DNA of 5,099 bases from Flavobacterium sp. (GTDB lineage Bacteria; Bacteroidota; Bacteroidia; Flavobacteriales; Flavobacteriaceae): assembly GCA_030682755.1 (NCBI GenBank), contig JAUXNR010000872.1, positions 1 through 5,099 on the forward strand, in the 5' to 3' direction. Shown piece after piece: positions 1 to 5,099 of the stretch; position 1 is the stretch's first letter; every line of letters begins with the position of its first letter. The notes under the pieces are model-generated. The model had not been told where the DNA came from, ran no database searches, and saw nothing but the letters and a program-made list of their open reading frames with translations. The translations under genes were made by a program, and so were the position numbers.

Positions 1-368
1 TTTTGCCAAGGCACGTCAACATCGGTTAAGAGAAATAAATCATAGTTATGTTCAGAAGCGGCTTGTTCTAATGTTGGACTTGTTTTTCCGTAATAAAGTT
101 CAGAAAACACTTTGGTCACCAGAGAAGTTGTATCCACAAACAGCAAATCCTTGGCCGAATCCAGAGCTTGGTTTTCCAGTTTTATTTGACCAATAGCAAT
201 GGGCACTAAATCTTCTTCAGCACAAATTTCCTTTGAATCATCCCATTTCTTTTGCAAATAATCACGGGCAAATTCAGGAATCCATGTGGTATTAAAATGA
301 GCAGCCAACTGCTTTGCTAAAGTTGTTTTTCCGGTACATTCCGGACCGTTTAAAGCAATTATTATAAT
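1..368 (-). CDS. nadR: NadR-like nicotinamide riboside kinase (AAA/P-loop ATPase), partial, cut at left window edge
   Basis: Seen: 122 codons of an open frame that continues past the window edge. A Walker A P-loop (GPECTGKT) lies at residues 8-15, followed by PEFARDYL at about 31-38, VDTT at 78-81 with a T..F...YYGK stretch, and LLTDVDVPWQ at 113-122. Known: this order is that of the ribosylnicotinamide kinase domain of NadR (AAA_28-type family), which phosphorylates nicotinamide riboside to NMN in the cytoplasm. Because the P-loop begins at residue 8, there is no room for the N-terminal HTH and NMN adenylyltransferase domains of enterobacterial NadR, so this is a stand-alone kinase type. It follows pnuC directly, which supports a role in trapping imported nicotinamide riboside. 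Odd: an in-frame TAA (369-371) closes the frame upstream, and no ATG, GTG or TTG exists before the P-loop. The codons are ATT ATA ATA ATT GCT, so ATT at 366-368 is taken as the likeliest start, overlapping the pnuC end by 7 bases. The family call is firm; the start is uncertain. Confidence 0.85.
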   Translation of the reverse strand, partial: MIIIALNGPECTGKTTLAKQLAAHFNTTWIPEFARDYLQKKWDDSKEICAEEDLVPIAIGQIKLENQALDSAKDLLFVDTTSLVTKVFSELYYGKTSPTLEQAASEHNYDLFLLTDVDVPWQ

Positions 369-985
369 TTATGTTGGTCTATGTTTAAGGTCTTCTTCCA
401 TTCTAAATAGCCAAAAATGGCAATAATTGTAAATATAAAATATTGAATACTGGTGAGGGTGTACCCTTTAGAAAAATATAACGGAACGGAAATCACATCA
501 CCAATAATCCAAAAAATCCAATGTTCTATTTTTCGTTTTGCCATGAGCCACATTCCAACAAAAAACAAACCGGTTGTAAACGTGTCAACATAACTATACC
601 ATGTTGTAAATTTATCAAAAAAATTATAGACTACTGCTACAAAAATGAGTGTTAAAACAAAAATAACAATGGCCCACTTCTTTTCTGACCTTGAAATGGA
701 AGCAATTGGAAAGGCTACCTGATTGTCTTTTTTTCTTGTCCAATGATACCATCCGTAAACACTCATAACGGAATAATAGCAATTAATCATCATATCTCCC
801 AGAAGTGACCATTGCCACAACAAGTAAATAAAAATAGTGGTACTTATGATTCCGGTTGGAAAAACTAAAATGTTGTCTTTTTTTGCGTACAAAACACTTA
901 TCAACCCAAAAAGAACGCCTGCAATTTCAAGAAAAATATGAAACTCTGAATAGTCTTTGTATTGTGAAAATAAAAACTCAATCAT
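362..985 (-). CDS. pnuC: PnuC-family nicotinamide riboside transporter
   Basis: This is an inner-membrane carrier of 207 residues, a usual PnuC length. Seen: several hydrophobic segments (about 17-34, 40-57, 104-121, 135-148, 155-170 and 177-193), the motif MSVYGWYHW at 74-82, TGIIS at 44-48, and an aromatic-rich stretch DTFTTGLFFVGMW at 134-146 followed by EHWIFWIIGDV at 154-164. Known: these are PnuC family hallmarks. PnuC proteins move nicotinamide riboside by facilitated diffusion and rely on a kinase to trap it, and the kinase gene follows immediately. Start: the frame can open at a TTG at 1024, but the ATG at 985 gives the normal N-terminus (MIEFLFSQYKDY). That ATG overlaps the stop of the GGGP synthase gene by 8 bases (CATGATTGA), which suggests translational coupling. 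The gene ends in tandem TAA TAA stops. Some PnuC relatives in Bacteroidota carry thiamine (PnuT). I see no thiamine gene beside this one and the partner is a NadR-like kinase, so nicotinamide riboside is the better inference. Confidence 0.92.
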   Translation of the reverse strand: MIEFLFSQYKDYSEFHIFLEIAGVLFGLISVLYAKKDNILVFPTGIISTTIFIYLLWQWSLLGDMMINCYYSVMSVYGWYHWTRKKDNQVAFPIASISRSEKKWAIVIFVLTLIFVAVVYNFFDKFTTWYSYVDTFTTGLFFVGMWLMAKRKIEHWIFWIIGDVISVPLYFSKGYTLTSIQYFIFTIIAIFGYLEWKKTLNIDQHKL

Positions 986-1712
986 GATTAAAAAAATTTG
1001 GATTGTTTTCAAAAGCAGTTCCAATTATCACCATATCCGCCCCGCTTTGAAAAGCGTCTTGTATCTCTTTTTGACTTTTAATTCCGCCGCCAACAAGCAA
1101 TGGAACAGCAATGGTTTTTGCCACTTTATGAATCATTTCTAAAGGGACCGGAAATTTTGCACCGCTACCTGCCTCCAAATAAATGAGTTTGTTTCCTAAA
1201 TAGGTTCCGGCTAATGCTGTATGACAAACATATTCAATGTTAGTTCTGCTTAATGGCTTGGTTTGACTTATGCGTTCAACAGCTGTTTCGCTCCCGCTTT
1301 CAATCAAAATATAACCTGTTGAAATAATTTCCAAAGCCGTTTTTTCTACTATTGGAGCCGCTGTCACATGATGTTCGATTAAATAATCAGGATTTCTTCC
1401 GGATAACAGGCTCAAAAACAAAATCGCATCTGCAAAGGTTGAAATCTGACTCGGATTTCCCGGAAAAAGAACGATGGGAATTGAAAGTTCCGTTTTTAAA
1501 TGTTGCACTAAAACATCAGTAGTATTTTCTGCAACACTACTTCCGCCAACAAACAGATGCGTTGCCGGTGCTTGTTTGATTTTTGTTATAAGATTGGGCA
1601 ATGCTTCCAAACTTACCTTATCCGGATCTACTAAAATGGCCAGTAATTTTTGTTTTTCAAGTTTGGCTTGAAGAATATCCTGATAGATGTTTGCTACAAT
1701 TCTTTTTCCCAT
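978..1712 (-). CDS. Geranylgeranylglyceryl phosphate synthase (GGGPS/PcrB family)
   Basis: Known: the enzyme joins sn-glycerol-1-phosphate to a polyprenyl diphosphate, the first committed ether-bond step of archaeal membrane lipids; Bacteroidota also carry the family. Seen: a 244-residue TIM-barrel protein with LVDPDK at 27-32, FVGGSSV at 54-60, LFPGNPSQIS at 82-91, YLEAGSGAKFPVP at 178-190, VGGGIKS at 207-213 and ADMVIIGTAFE at 225-235. The last three hold the phosphate and glycerol phosphate binding loops typical of the family. Length and motifs fit the bacterial/archaeal group II enzymes that prefer geranylgeranyl diphosphate, rather than shorter Bacillus PcrB; the exact prenyl chain length is inferred. 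Start: ATG at 1712 is chosen. A TTG at 1718 adds only two residues. The start lies 19 bases inside the upstream phosphopantetheinyl transferase gene and the end overlaps pnuC by 8 bases, so the gene sits mid-operon. No archaeal-type second-step enzyme (digeranylgeranylglyceryl phosphate synthase) is in the window. Confidence 0.93.
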   Translation of the reverse strand: MGKRIVANIYQDILQAKLEKQKLLAILVDPDKVSLEALPNLITKIKQAPATHLFVGGSSVAENTTDVLVQHLKTELSIPIVLFPGNPSQISTFADAILFLSLLSGRNPDYLIEHHVTAAPIVEKTALEIISTGYILIESGSETAVERISQTKPLSRTNIEYVCHTALAGTYLGNKLIYLEAGSGAKFPVPLEMIHKVAKTIAVPLLVGGGIKSQKEIQDAFQSGADMVIIGTAFENNPNFFNHD

Positions 1713-2332
1713 AACCAAACTAAAGTATAATTTTCTATTTCTGTAAAGTAAACGATAAAATCTATTTTGATTTGATTGAAGTCTAATACAGCTGTGGTTT
1801 TTTCTTGGTCCATTTCAAACGGAAGCACAAAAATATGGTCTTTAAAACTGATTCCCACTTCATTTCTGACTTTAAAAACGGCTTCTTTCACGCCCCAAAT
1901 AACCGTTAATTTGCTGATATAATCCGAAGAATCTGCATCACATTGATACACAAATGCTTCGTCTGAAAACTTTCGGGCAATCTTTTTTATGAGATCACGA
2001 CGCAATTCTAAATCAATACCGCAATTTTTATCTGATAAAATAATCACTGAAAAACCATACGAATGAGAAATAGAAATGTTTGTTCCGTCTTTCAAATTGG
2101 GTTTTCCAAATTCGTCATAATACAAATCAAAATCGGTATACCCGGCATATTGCAACAACATCCTTACGGCTAAAAAACCTCTTTGATGGCTTTCTGATTT
2201 CATATTTTCGAGTCGCTCTAAAGAGATATCTTTGAGCGAAACAGCACTGAATAAATCTTGAAACGATTCAGAAATTTTCCAAATAAAAATATTGGTTTTA
2301 GCGTCAACAGCAATCTTTTGATAAAATGGCAT
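1694..2332 (-). CDS. 4'-phosphopantetheinyl transferase superfamily protein
   Basis: Known: the enzyme moves the 4'-phosphopantetheine arm from coenzyme A to a conserved serine on carrier proteins (acyl, peptidyl or aryl), turning them from apo to holo form in the cytoplasm. Seen: 212 residues, a length of the Sfp-like two-half type and about twice that of AcpS. The ordered motifs are FGKPNL at 75-80, ISISHS at 86-91, the Mg-binding GIDLE at 105-109 (D107, E109) and WGVKEAVFK at 146-154 (E150 as the third metal ligand, K154). All expected catalytic residues are present, so the protein should be active. It is the first gene of the minus-strand operon: its ATG at 2332 is preceded by a short leader and a candidate promoter, and its end overlaps the GGGP synthase start by 19 bases. 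The carrier protein it serves cannot be told from this window; fatty acid, flexirubin-type pigment or polyketide/peptide carriers are all possible. Confidence 0.9.
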   Translation of the reverse strand: MPFYQKIAVDAKTNIFIWKISESFQDLFSAVSLKDISLERLENMKSESHQRGFLAVRMLLQYAGYTDFDLYYDEFGKPNLKDGTNISISHSYGFSVIILSDKNCGIDLELRRDLIKKIARKFSDEAFVYQCDADSSDYISKLTVIWGVKEAVFKVRNEVGISFKDHIFVLPFEMDQEKTTAVLDFNQIKIDFIVYFTEIENYTLVWLWEKEL

Positions 2333-2361
2333 GATTGTTAGGTCGATATCAATTTGTAATT

Positions 2362-2392
2362 CAAAACTTTAGCGTATTAAACAAATCACAAA
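2362..2392 (-). promoter_or_regulatory. Candidate promoter of the phosphopantetheinyl transferase-GGGPS-pnuC-nadR operon
   Basis: Read on the minus strand, TTTG (2392-2389) is followed after 19 bases by AAGTTTTG (2369-2362). The Bacteroidota housekeeping promoter is TTTG, 19-21 bases, TAnnTTTG; only the first base of the -7 element departs from it. Transcription would start near 2355, giving a leader of roughly 23 bases before the ATG at 2332. The region is AT-rich, so a chance match is quite possible. Confidence 0.4.
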
Positions 2393-2405
2393 AAACCAAA
2401 AAAGC

Positions 2406-2437
2406 TTTTCAAAATCCTATCTAATTCCGTAAGTTTG
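2406..2437 (+). promoter_or_regulatory. Candidate ahcY promoter
   Basis: TAAGTTTG at 2430-2437 is an exact match to the Bacteroidota -7 consensus TAnnTTTG. A run TTTT at 2406-2409, 20 bases upstream, is an imperfect -33 box (TTTG expected). Start of transcription would be near 2444, leaving a leader of about 26 bases, too short for a riboswitch. The -33 box lies only 13 bases from the -33 box of the divergent candidate promoter. Confidence 0.55.
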
Positions 2438-2470
2438 CAAAAATTTTTAGCTAATATAACTATTTTATAA

Positions 2471-3787
2471 ATGAGTACACAAACATTACCATTTGTAGCG
2501 TTCAAAGTGAAAGACATTTCATTGGCCGCTTGGGGAAGAAAAGAAATTGAATTGGCAGAGGCAGAAATGCCAGGCTTGATGGCACTTCGTGAAGAATACG
2601 GAACCAGTCAACCTTTAAAAGGTGCTCGTATTGCAGGATGTTTACACATGACCATTCAAACTGCAGTTTTAATTGAAACGTTAATCGCTTTAGGTGCAGA
2701 AGTAACTTGGAGTTCATGTAATATATTTTCTACTCAAGACCATGCTGCCGCTGCTATTGCTGCTGCAGGCATTCAAGTATATGCTTGGAAAGGATTGAAT
2801 GAAGTAGATTTTGATTGGTGTATTGAACAAACTTTATTTTTTGGAGAAGACAGAAAACCATTGAACATGATTTTGGATGATGGTGGTGATTTAACCAATA
2901 TGGTTTTTGACAAATACCCGGAATTGATTTCAGGTATCAAAGGTCTTTCTGAAGAAACAACTACAGGAGTGCACCGTTTGTATGAGAGAATGAAAAACGG
3001 AACCTTACACATTCCTGCTATCAACGTTAACGATTCGGTTACCAAATCTAAATTTGACAACAAATACGGATGTAAAGAATCTGCTGTTGATGCGGTTCGT
3101 CGTGCAACAGACATCATGTTAGCCGGAAAAAGAGTAATCGTTTGTGGTTATGGTGATGTTGGAAAAGGAACAGCCGCTTCGTTTAGAGGTGCAGGTTCGA
3201 TTGTAACAGTTACAGAAATTGATCCAATTTGTGCTTTACAAGCTGCCATGGACGGATTTGAAGTGAAAAAATTAGACACTGTTATCAAAACTGCTGATAT
3301 CGTTATTACAACAACAGGAAACAAAGACATTGTTGTGGGTAAACATTTTGAGCAAATGAAAGACAAAACTATCGTTTGTAATATTGGTCACTTTGACAAT
3401 GAAATTGACATGGCGTGGTTAAACCAAAATCATGGTGCTTCAAAAATCGAGATCAAACCACAGGTAGATAAATATACTATCAGCGGAAATGACATCATCA
3501 TTTTGGCAGAAGGTCGTTTGGTCAACTTGGGTTGTGCTACAGGTCACCCAAGTTTTGTTATGAGTAATTCATTCACCAACCAAACTTTGGCTCAAATTGA
3601 ATTGTGGACCAACAGTGCTGCTTACAAAAATGAAGTGTATATGTTACCAAAACATTTAGATGAAAAAGTAGCGGCTTTGCATTTGGCAAAATTAGGTGTT
3701 GAATTGGAAACCTTAAATGAAGAACAAGCGGCTTATATTGGTGTGGAAGTTCAAGGACCTTATAAACCGGAATATTACAGATACTAG
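2471..3787 (+). CDS. ahcY: Adenosylhomocysteinase (S-adenosyl-L-homocysteine hydrolase)
   Basis: Known: a cytoplasmic NAD-dependent enzyme that splits S-adenosylhomocysteine into adenosine and homocysteine, relieving product inhibition of methyltransferases in the methyl cycle. Seen: 438 residues, complete. Substrate-side motifs are LHMTIQTA at 58-65 (H59, T61, Q63), [12 protein letters not shown] at 84-95, DDGGD at 136-140 (catalytic D137), EETTTG at 161-166 (E162), and K192, D196, N197 and C201 matching the human K186, D190, N191 and C195. The NAD fold has GYGDVGKG at 226-233. GHFDNEI at 306-312 carries the conserved H307, and the C-terminus KPEYYRY (432-438) supplies the lysine and tyrosine that reach into the neighbouring subunit's NAD site. 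The roughly 40-residue insertion known from many bacterial forms is absent between DDGGD and EETTTG, so it is the short, eukaryote-like length class. Start ATG at 2471 gives the expected N-terminus. It is monocistronic: divergent promoter region before it, terminator after it. Confidence 0.98.
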   Translation: MSTQTLPFVAFKVKDISLAAWGRKEIELAEAEMPGLMALREEYGTSQPLKGARIAGCLHMTIQTAVLIETLIALGAEVTWSSCNIFSTQDHAAAAIAAAGIQVYAWKGLNEVDFDWCIEQTLFFGEDRKPLNMILDDGGDLTNMVFDKYPELISGIKGLSEETTTGVHRLYERMKNGTLHIPAINVNDSVTKSKFDNKYGCKESAVDAVRRATDIMLAGKRVIVCGYGDVGKGTAASFRGAGSIVTVTEIDPICALQAAMDGFEVKKLDTVIKTADIVITTTGNKDIVVGKHFEQMKDKTIVCNIGHFDNEIDMAWLNQNHGASKIEIKPQVDKYTISGNDIIILAEGRLVNLGCATGHPSFVMSNSFTNQTLAQIELWTNSAAYKNEVYMLPKHLDEKVAALHLAKLGVELETLNEEQAAYIGVEVQGPYKPEYYRY

Positions 3788-3815
3788 TATTAAGATATTA
3801 GTATTAAGTATTAAG
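3785..3815. repeat. TATTAAG short tandem repeat cluster after the ahcY stop
   Basis: The ten bases TAGTATTAAG occur at 3785-3794 and again at 3799-3808, separated by ATAT, and a further TATTAAG follows directly at 3809-3815. The first copy includes the TAG stop of ahcY and supplies a second in-frame stop (TAA at 3791-3793). The cluster lies between the stop codon and the terminator hairpin. It could be slippage-derived or a short intergenic repeat family; the function is unknown. Confidence 0.7.
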
Positions 3816-3819
3816 ACAG

Positions 3820-3850
3820 AACCCTTGCTGAAAAGTGAGGGTTTTTTTTT
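3820..3850 (+). terminator. Rho-independent terminator of ahcY
   Basis: A 10-base-pair stem (AACCCTTGCT at 3820-3829 with AGTGAGGGTT at 3834-3843, two G-U pairs) closes a GAAA tetraloop and runs into nine T at 3842-3850. This is a textbook intrinsic terminator 33 bases after the ahcY stop. It also lies just past the 3' end of the convergent lipoprotein gene. On that strand the hairpin lacks a strong T run, so it is mainly a plus-strand terminator. Confidence 0.9.
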
Positions 3851-3852
3851 GT

Positions 3853-4524
3853 TTAATAAACTTGTTCTGTTTTAATCTTCTGATGTGTATTAATTAATTT
3901 TCCGTTTTTCCATTTATATATTAGATTCCAAACCCTTTTCTTATTTTCATTATAATCAACGCTGTCAACAATAATACTTTTCGTTTCGATATCAGGAAAC
4001 ATATTTTTTAAATCTCTTGTTTCTAAATGATTTTCAAATTTTTTAGTCTTAGAATTTACGATGAGTAAATATCCCGTAGACATTGAAATACCGTTTGAAG
4101 ATGCTGAGTTTAAGTAAATATCTTTGAAGTTATCAAAATTATAGTCTCTGAATATGATTTCATATTGGCTGAATGGGACTTCTAAATCATTTAATTCATC
4201 TGATTTTATCCAATCATTATTTATTAAACTATAGAGTTCAATTCTATATGTAGAGTCAGTTGGACAATTTACGACAATAGAACTCTTTTCATTATTTGAA
4301 AACAAATTTCCACTTTTAATAAATAAAAAAGGATCTTGATTAGAAAATTCCAAAGTATCTTTTGTTTTTGCTGCTTCTAAAAGGCTGTATAAAGTGTCTA
4401 CTTTTATATCATTTTTATTTTTATTCCAAGTATGAACTTTGTTTTCTGTTTTGTCTTTACATGACATCAGAAACAAAATTAAAATTAACAAAGTTGATTT
4501 AATTTGCATTTTTTTTATTTGCAT
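3853..4524 (-). CDS. Putative lipoprotein of unknown function
   Basis: I do not recognise a named family. Seen: 223 residues with a lysine-containing N-terminus, a hydrophobic core (about 11-20) and a lipobox LMSC ending at C22, so it should be lipid-anchored by the signal peptidase II route. K23, D24 and K25 follow the cysteine. The mature part is rich in Asn, Asp, Lys and Ser. DYNFDNFKDI at 127-136 has the DxNxDxxxD spacing of calcium-binding loops seen in FG-GAP/VCBS-like and XAC2610-like extracytoplasmic proteins, followed by GYLLIVNSKTKKF at 151-163. The C-terminal part (about 182-212) ends in a YKWKNGKL strand-turn pattern. Two in-frame ATGs, at 4524 and 4509, give MQIKKMQIKS; either leaves a working signal peptide and both follow A-rich leaders. 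It lies 26 bases after the antitoxin stop on the same strand with no hairpin between, so it may share that transcript. A function in toxin-antitoxin action should not be assumed. Confidence 0.8.
   Translation of the reverse strand: MQIKKMQIKSTLLILILFLMSCKDKTENKVHTWNKNKNDIKVDTLYSLLEAAKTKDTLEFSNQDPFLFIKSGNLFSNNEKSSIVVNCPTDSTYRIELYSLINNDWIKSDELNDLEVPFSQYEIIFRDYNFDNFKDIYLNSASSNGISMSTGYLLIVNSKTKKFENHLETRDLKNMFPDIETKSIIVDSVDYNENKKRVWNLIYKWKNGKLINTHQKIKTEQVY
4495..4524 (-). repeat. Imperfect 15-base tandem duplication at the lipoprotein start
   Basis: On the minus strand two adjacent 15-base units (4524-4510 and 4509-4495) both begin ATGCAAAT and match at 12 of 15 positions. Each has an A run directly before its ATG. 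The effect is two in-frame start codons and the repeated N-terminus MQIKKMQIK. Confidence 0.75.
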
Positions 4525-4550
4525 TTTTTTTTCAAAATATCAGCCAACTT

Positions 4551-4910
4551 TTAATAAGCCTGAATTAAAACTTCAGCCGGAATATTTAATTTTTCTTTCA
4601 ATCTGCGAATCATGGCTAAACTCAATTTTCTTTTGCCAGAAAGTATTTCTGACTTGCGAGAACGAGCTCCTAAAATTTTTGATAATTCTGTTTCAGAAAT
4701 GTTCATTTGATCCATTCTGAACCGAATTGCTTCTAACGGATTTGGCTGTAGCATCGGATGAACTTCATTTTCATATTCTTTAATTAGAATAGAAAGAACC
4801 TCTAACTCATCAGACTCTTTTGTATCAGGTTCTATGTCTTTTTGCATCAATTCATAAATTCGCTCAAGCGATTTATCATACTGTTGCTCATTTTTTATCG
4901 GTCTTAACAT
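4551..4910 (-). CDS. higA: HigA-type antitoxin, HTH-domain protein
   Basis: Known: HigA-type antitoxins bind and neutralise a HigB mRNA-cleaving toxin and repress their own operon through an HTH domain. Seen: 119 residues, complete, of the COG5499-like class. The N-terminal half starts with IKNEQQYDKSLERIYELM (5-22) and a helical DELEVLSILIKEYENE (34-49). The linker PNPLEAIRFRMDQM (56-69) leads to the HTH at about 71-94 (ISETELSKILGARS then RKSEILSGKR), closing with LSLAMIRRLKEKLNIPAEVLI (97-117). This layout is highly characteristic of the family. The ATG at 4910 lies 23 bases inside the end of the toxin gene, so toxin comes first and the antitoxin is probably translationally coupled, the usual hig order and the reverse of most toxin-antitoxin pairs. 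No separate promoter is visible. The start fits the normal N-terminus. Confidence 0.92.
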   Translation of the reverse strand: MLRPIKNEQQYDKSLERIYELMQKDIEPDTKESDELEVLSILIKEYENEVHPMLQPNPLEAIRFRMDQMNISETELSKILGARSRKSEILSGKRKLSLAMIRRLKEKLNIPAEVLIQAY

Positions 4911-5099
4911 AATTTACTTTTTTAGCATCAATTTTATCATATTCTTTGTGAGTTCCAAACCAAACAACAAAAACTATTTTTAAACGATATTCCACATCTA
5001 CAATCAAACGATAAGTATTTCCATGGATGTTAAAAACTACTCTTTTCTCTGTCAATATTGAAGCATTCCCATATTGAGCTTTCAATTGATTTGGATTAT
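4888..5099 (-). CDS. higB: HigB-type mRNA interferase toxin, 5' part missing (cut at right window edge)
   Basis: Known: HigB toxins are small RelE-fold endoribonucleases that cut mRNA, often at the ribosome. Seen: 69 complete codons of the C-terminal part, reading NPNQLKAQYGNASIL at the left end of the fragment, then RVVFNIHGNTYRLIVDVEY and a closing FGTHKEYDKID. These are the signature blocks of the HigB_toxin family. Family members run to about 95-105 residues, so roughly 25-35 N-terminal residues and the start lie outside the window; a TTG at 5085 is an internal leucine, not a start. After the conserved EYDKID block there is a short lysine-rich tail (AKKVNYVKTDKK) encoded by the stretch that leads into and overlaps the higA start by 23 bases. 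No disruption is seen in the part present. Confidence 0.9.
   Translation of the reverse strand, partial: NPNQLKAQYGNASILTEKRVVFNIHGNTYRLIVDVEYRLKIVFVVWFGTHKEYDKIDAKKVNYVKTDKK

Noticed and set aside
986..1024. Longer pnuC start (TTG at 1024) adding 13 residues
   Set aside because: The ATG at 985 gives the normal family N-terminus and the compact overlap with the preceding stop; the extra residues would come from deep inside the GGGPS gene.
957..1671. Two plus-strand open frames (957-1142 and 1474-1671) over pnuC/GGGPS
   Set aside because: Antisense shadows of well-supported genes with no recognisable protein features.
1713..1718. TTG start two codons upstream of the GGGPS ATG
   Set aside because: It adds nothing conserved, and ATG at 1712 is the better codon.
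2438..2470. SAH riboswitch upstream of ahcY
   Set aside because: With the likely promoter at 2430-2437 the leader is under about 30 bases and shows no stem-pseudoknot structure; the region is nearly all A and T.
2502..3366. Three minus-strand open frames (71, 114 and 72 residues) inside ahcY
   Set aside because: They lie fully antisense to a strongly conserved gene, have no family-like motifs and arise from its codon pattern.
127..3900. CRISPR array, tRNA, rRNA or insertion sequence
   Set aside because: No spaced direct repeats, cloverleaf sequence, terminal inverted repeats or transposase motifs were seen on either strand.
4525..4550. Separate promoter for the lipoprotein gene (ATATTTTG on the minus strand)
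   Set aside because: It resembles TAnnTTTG but the spacing is off by one base, there is no fitting -33 box, and it would leave a leader of only a few bases.
4439..4720. Plus-strand 93-residue open frame across the lipoprotein start and higA end
   Set aside because: It reads through two genes on the other strand. Its hydrophobic look comes from the antisense of A/T-rich codons.

Overview
The window is chromosomal DNA from a low-GC member of the Bacteroidota, most likely Flavobacterium or a close relative. The evidence is the protein family variants (a bacterial group II-type geranylgeranylglyceryl phosphate synthase, a stand-alone NadR-like kinase next to PnuC, a short-form S-adenosylhomocysteinase), AT-rich intergenic DNA, a TAnnTTTG-type promoter element and A-rich translation leaders without obvious Shine-Dalgarno sites. 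The genus is an inference; no rRNA or marker search was possible.

Left part (1-2332, minus strand): a tightly packed, probably single transcript read from right to left. It encodes a 4'-phosphopantetheinyl transferase, a geranylgeranylglyceryl phosphate (GGGP) synthase, PnuC, and a NadR-like nicotinamide riboside kinase that runs off the left edge. Each gene overlaps the next by 7-19 bases. The last two form a plausible uptake-and-trap module: PnuC lets nicotinamide riboside in and the kinase phosphorylates it to NMN for NAD synthesis. The kinase frame has no ATG, GTG or TTG start and seems to begin at ATT.

Middle (2333-3852): a 138-base divergent intergenic region with one candidate promoter in each direction, then ahcY on the plus strand. 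AhcY is the enzyme that removes S-adenosylhomocysteine in the methyl cycle. It is followed by a cluster of TATTAAG repeats and a clear intrinsic terminator.

Right part (3853-5099, minus strand): a HigB-type toxin cut by the right edge, its HigA-type antitoxin overlapping it by 23 bases, and 26 bases further on a lipoprotein of unknown function. This part looks more AT-rich than the left and middle and is the most accessory-like piece. It converges on ahcY at the terminator.

Most of the window is ordinary core-genome sequence. The points most worth checking are the missing canonical start of the kinase, the coupling of an archaeal-type ether-lipid enzyme to a phosphopantetheinyl transferase and NAD-precursor salvage in one overlapping operon, and the lipoprotein as a possible third gene of the toxin-antitoxin transcript. 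No clearly new system is visible. There is no gene-free stretch above 300 bases.
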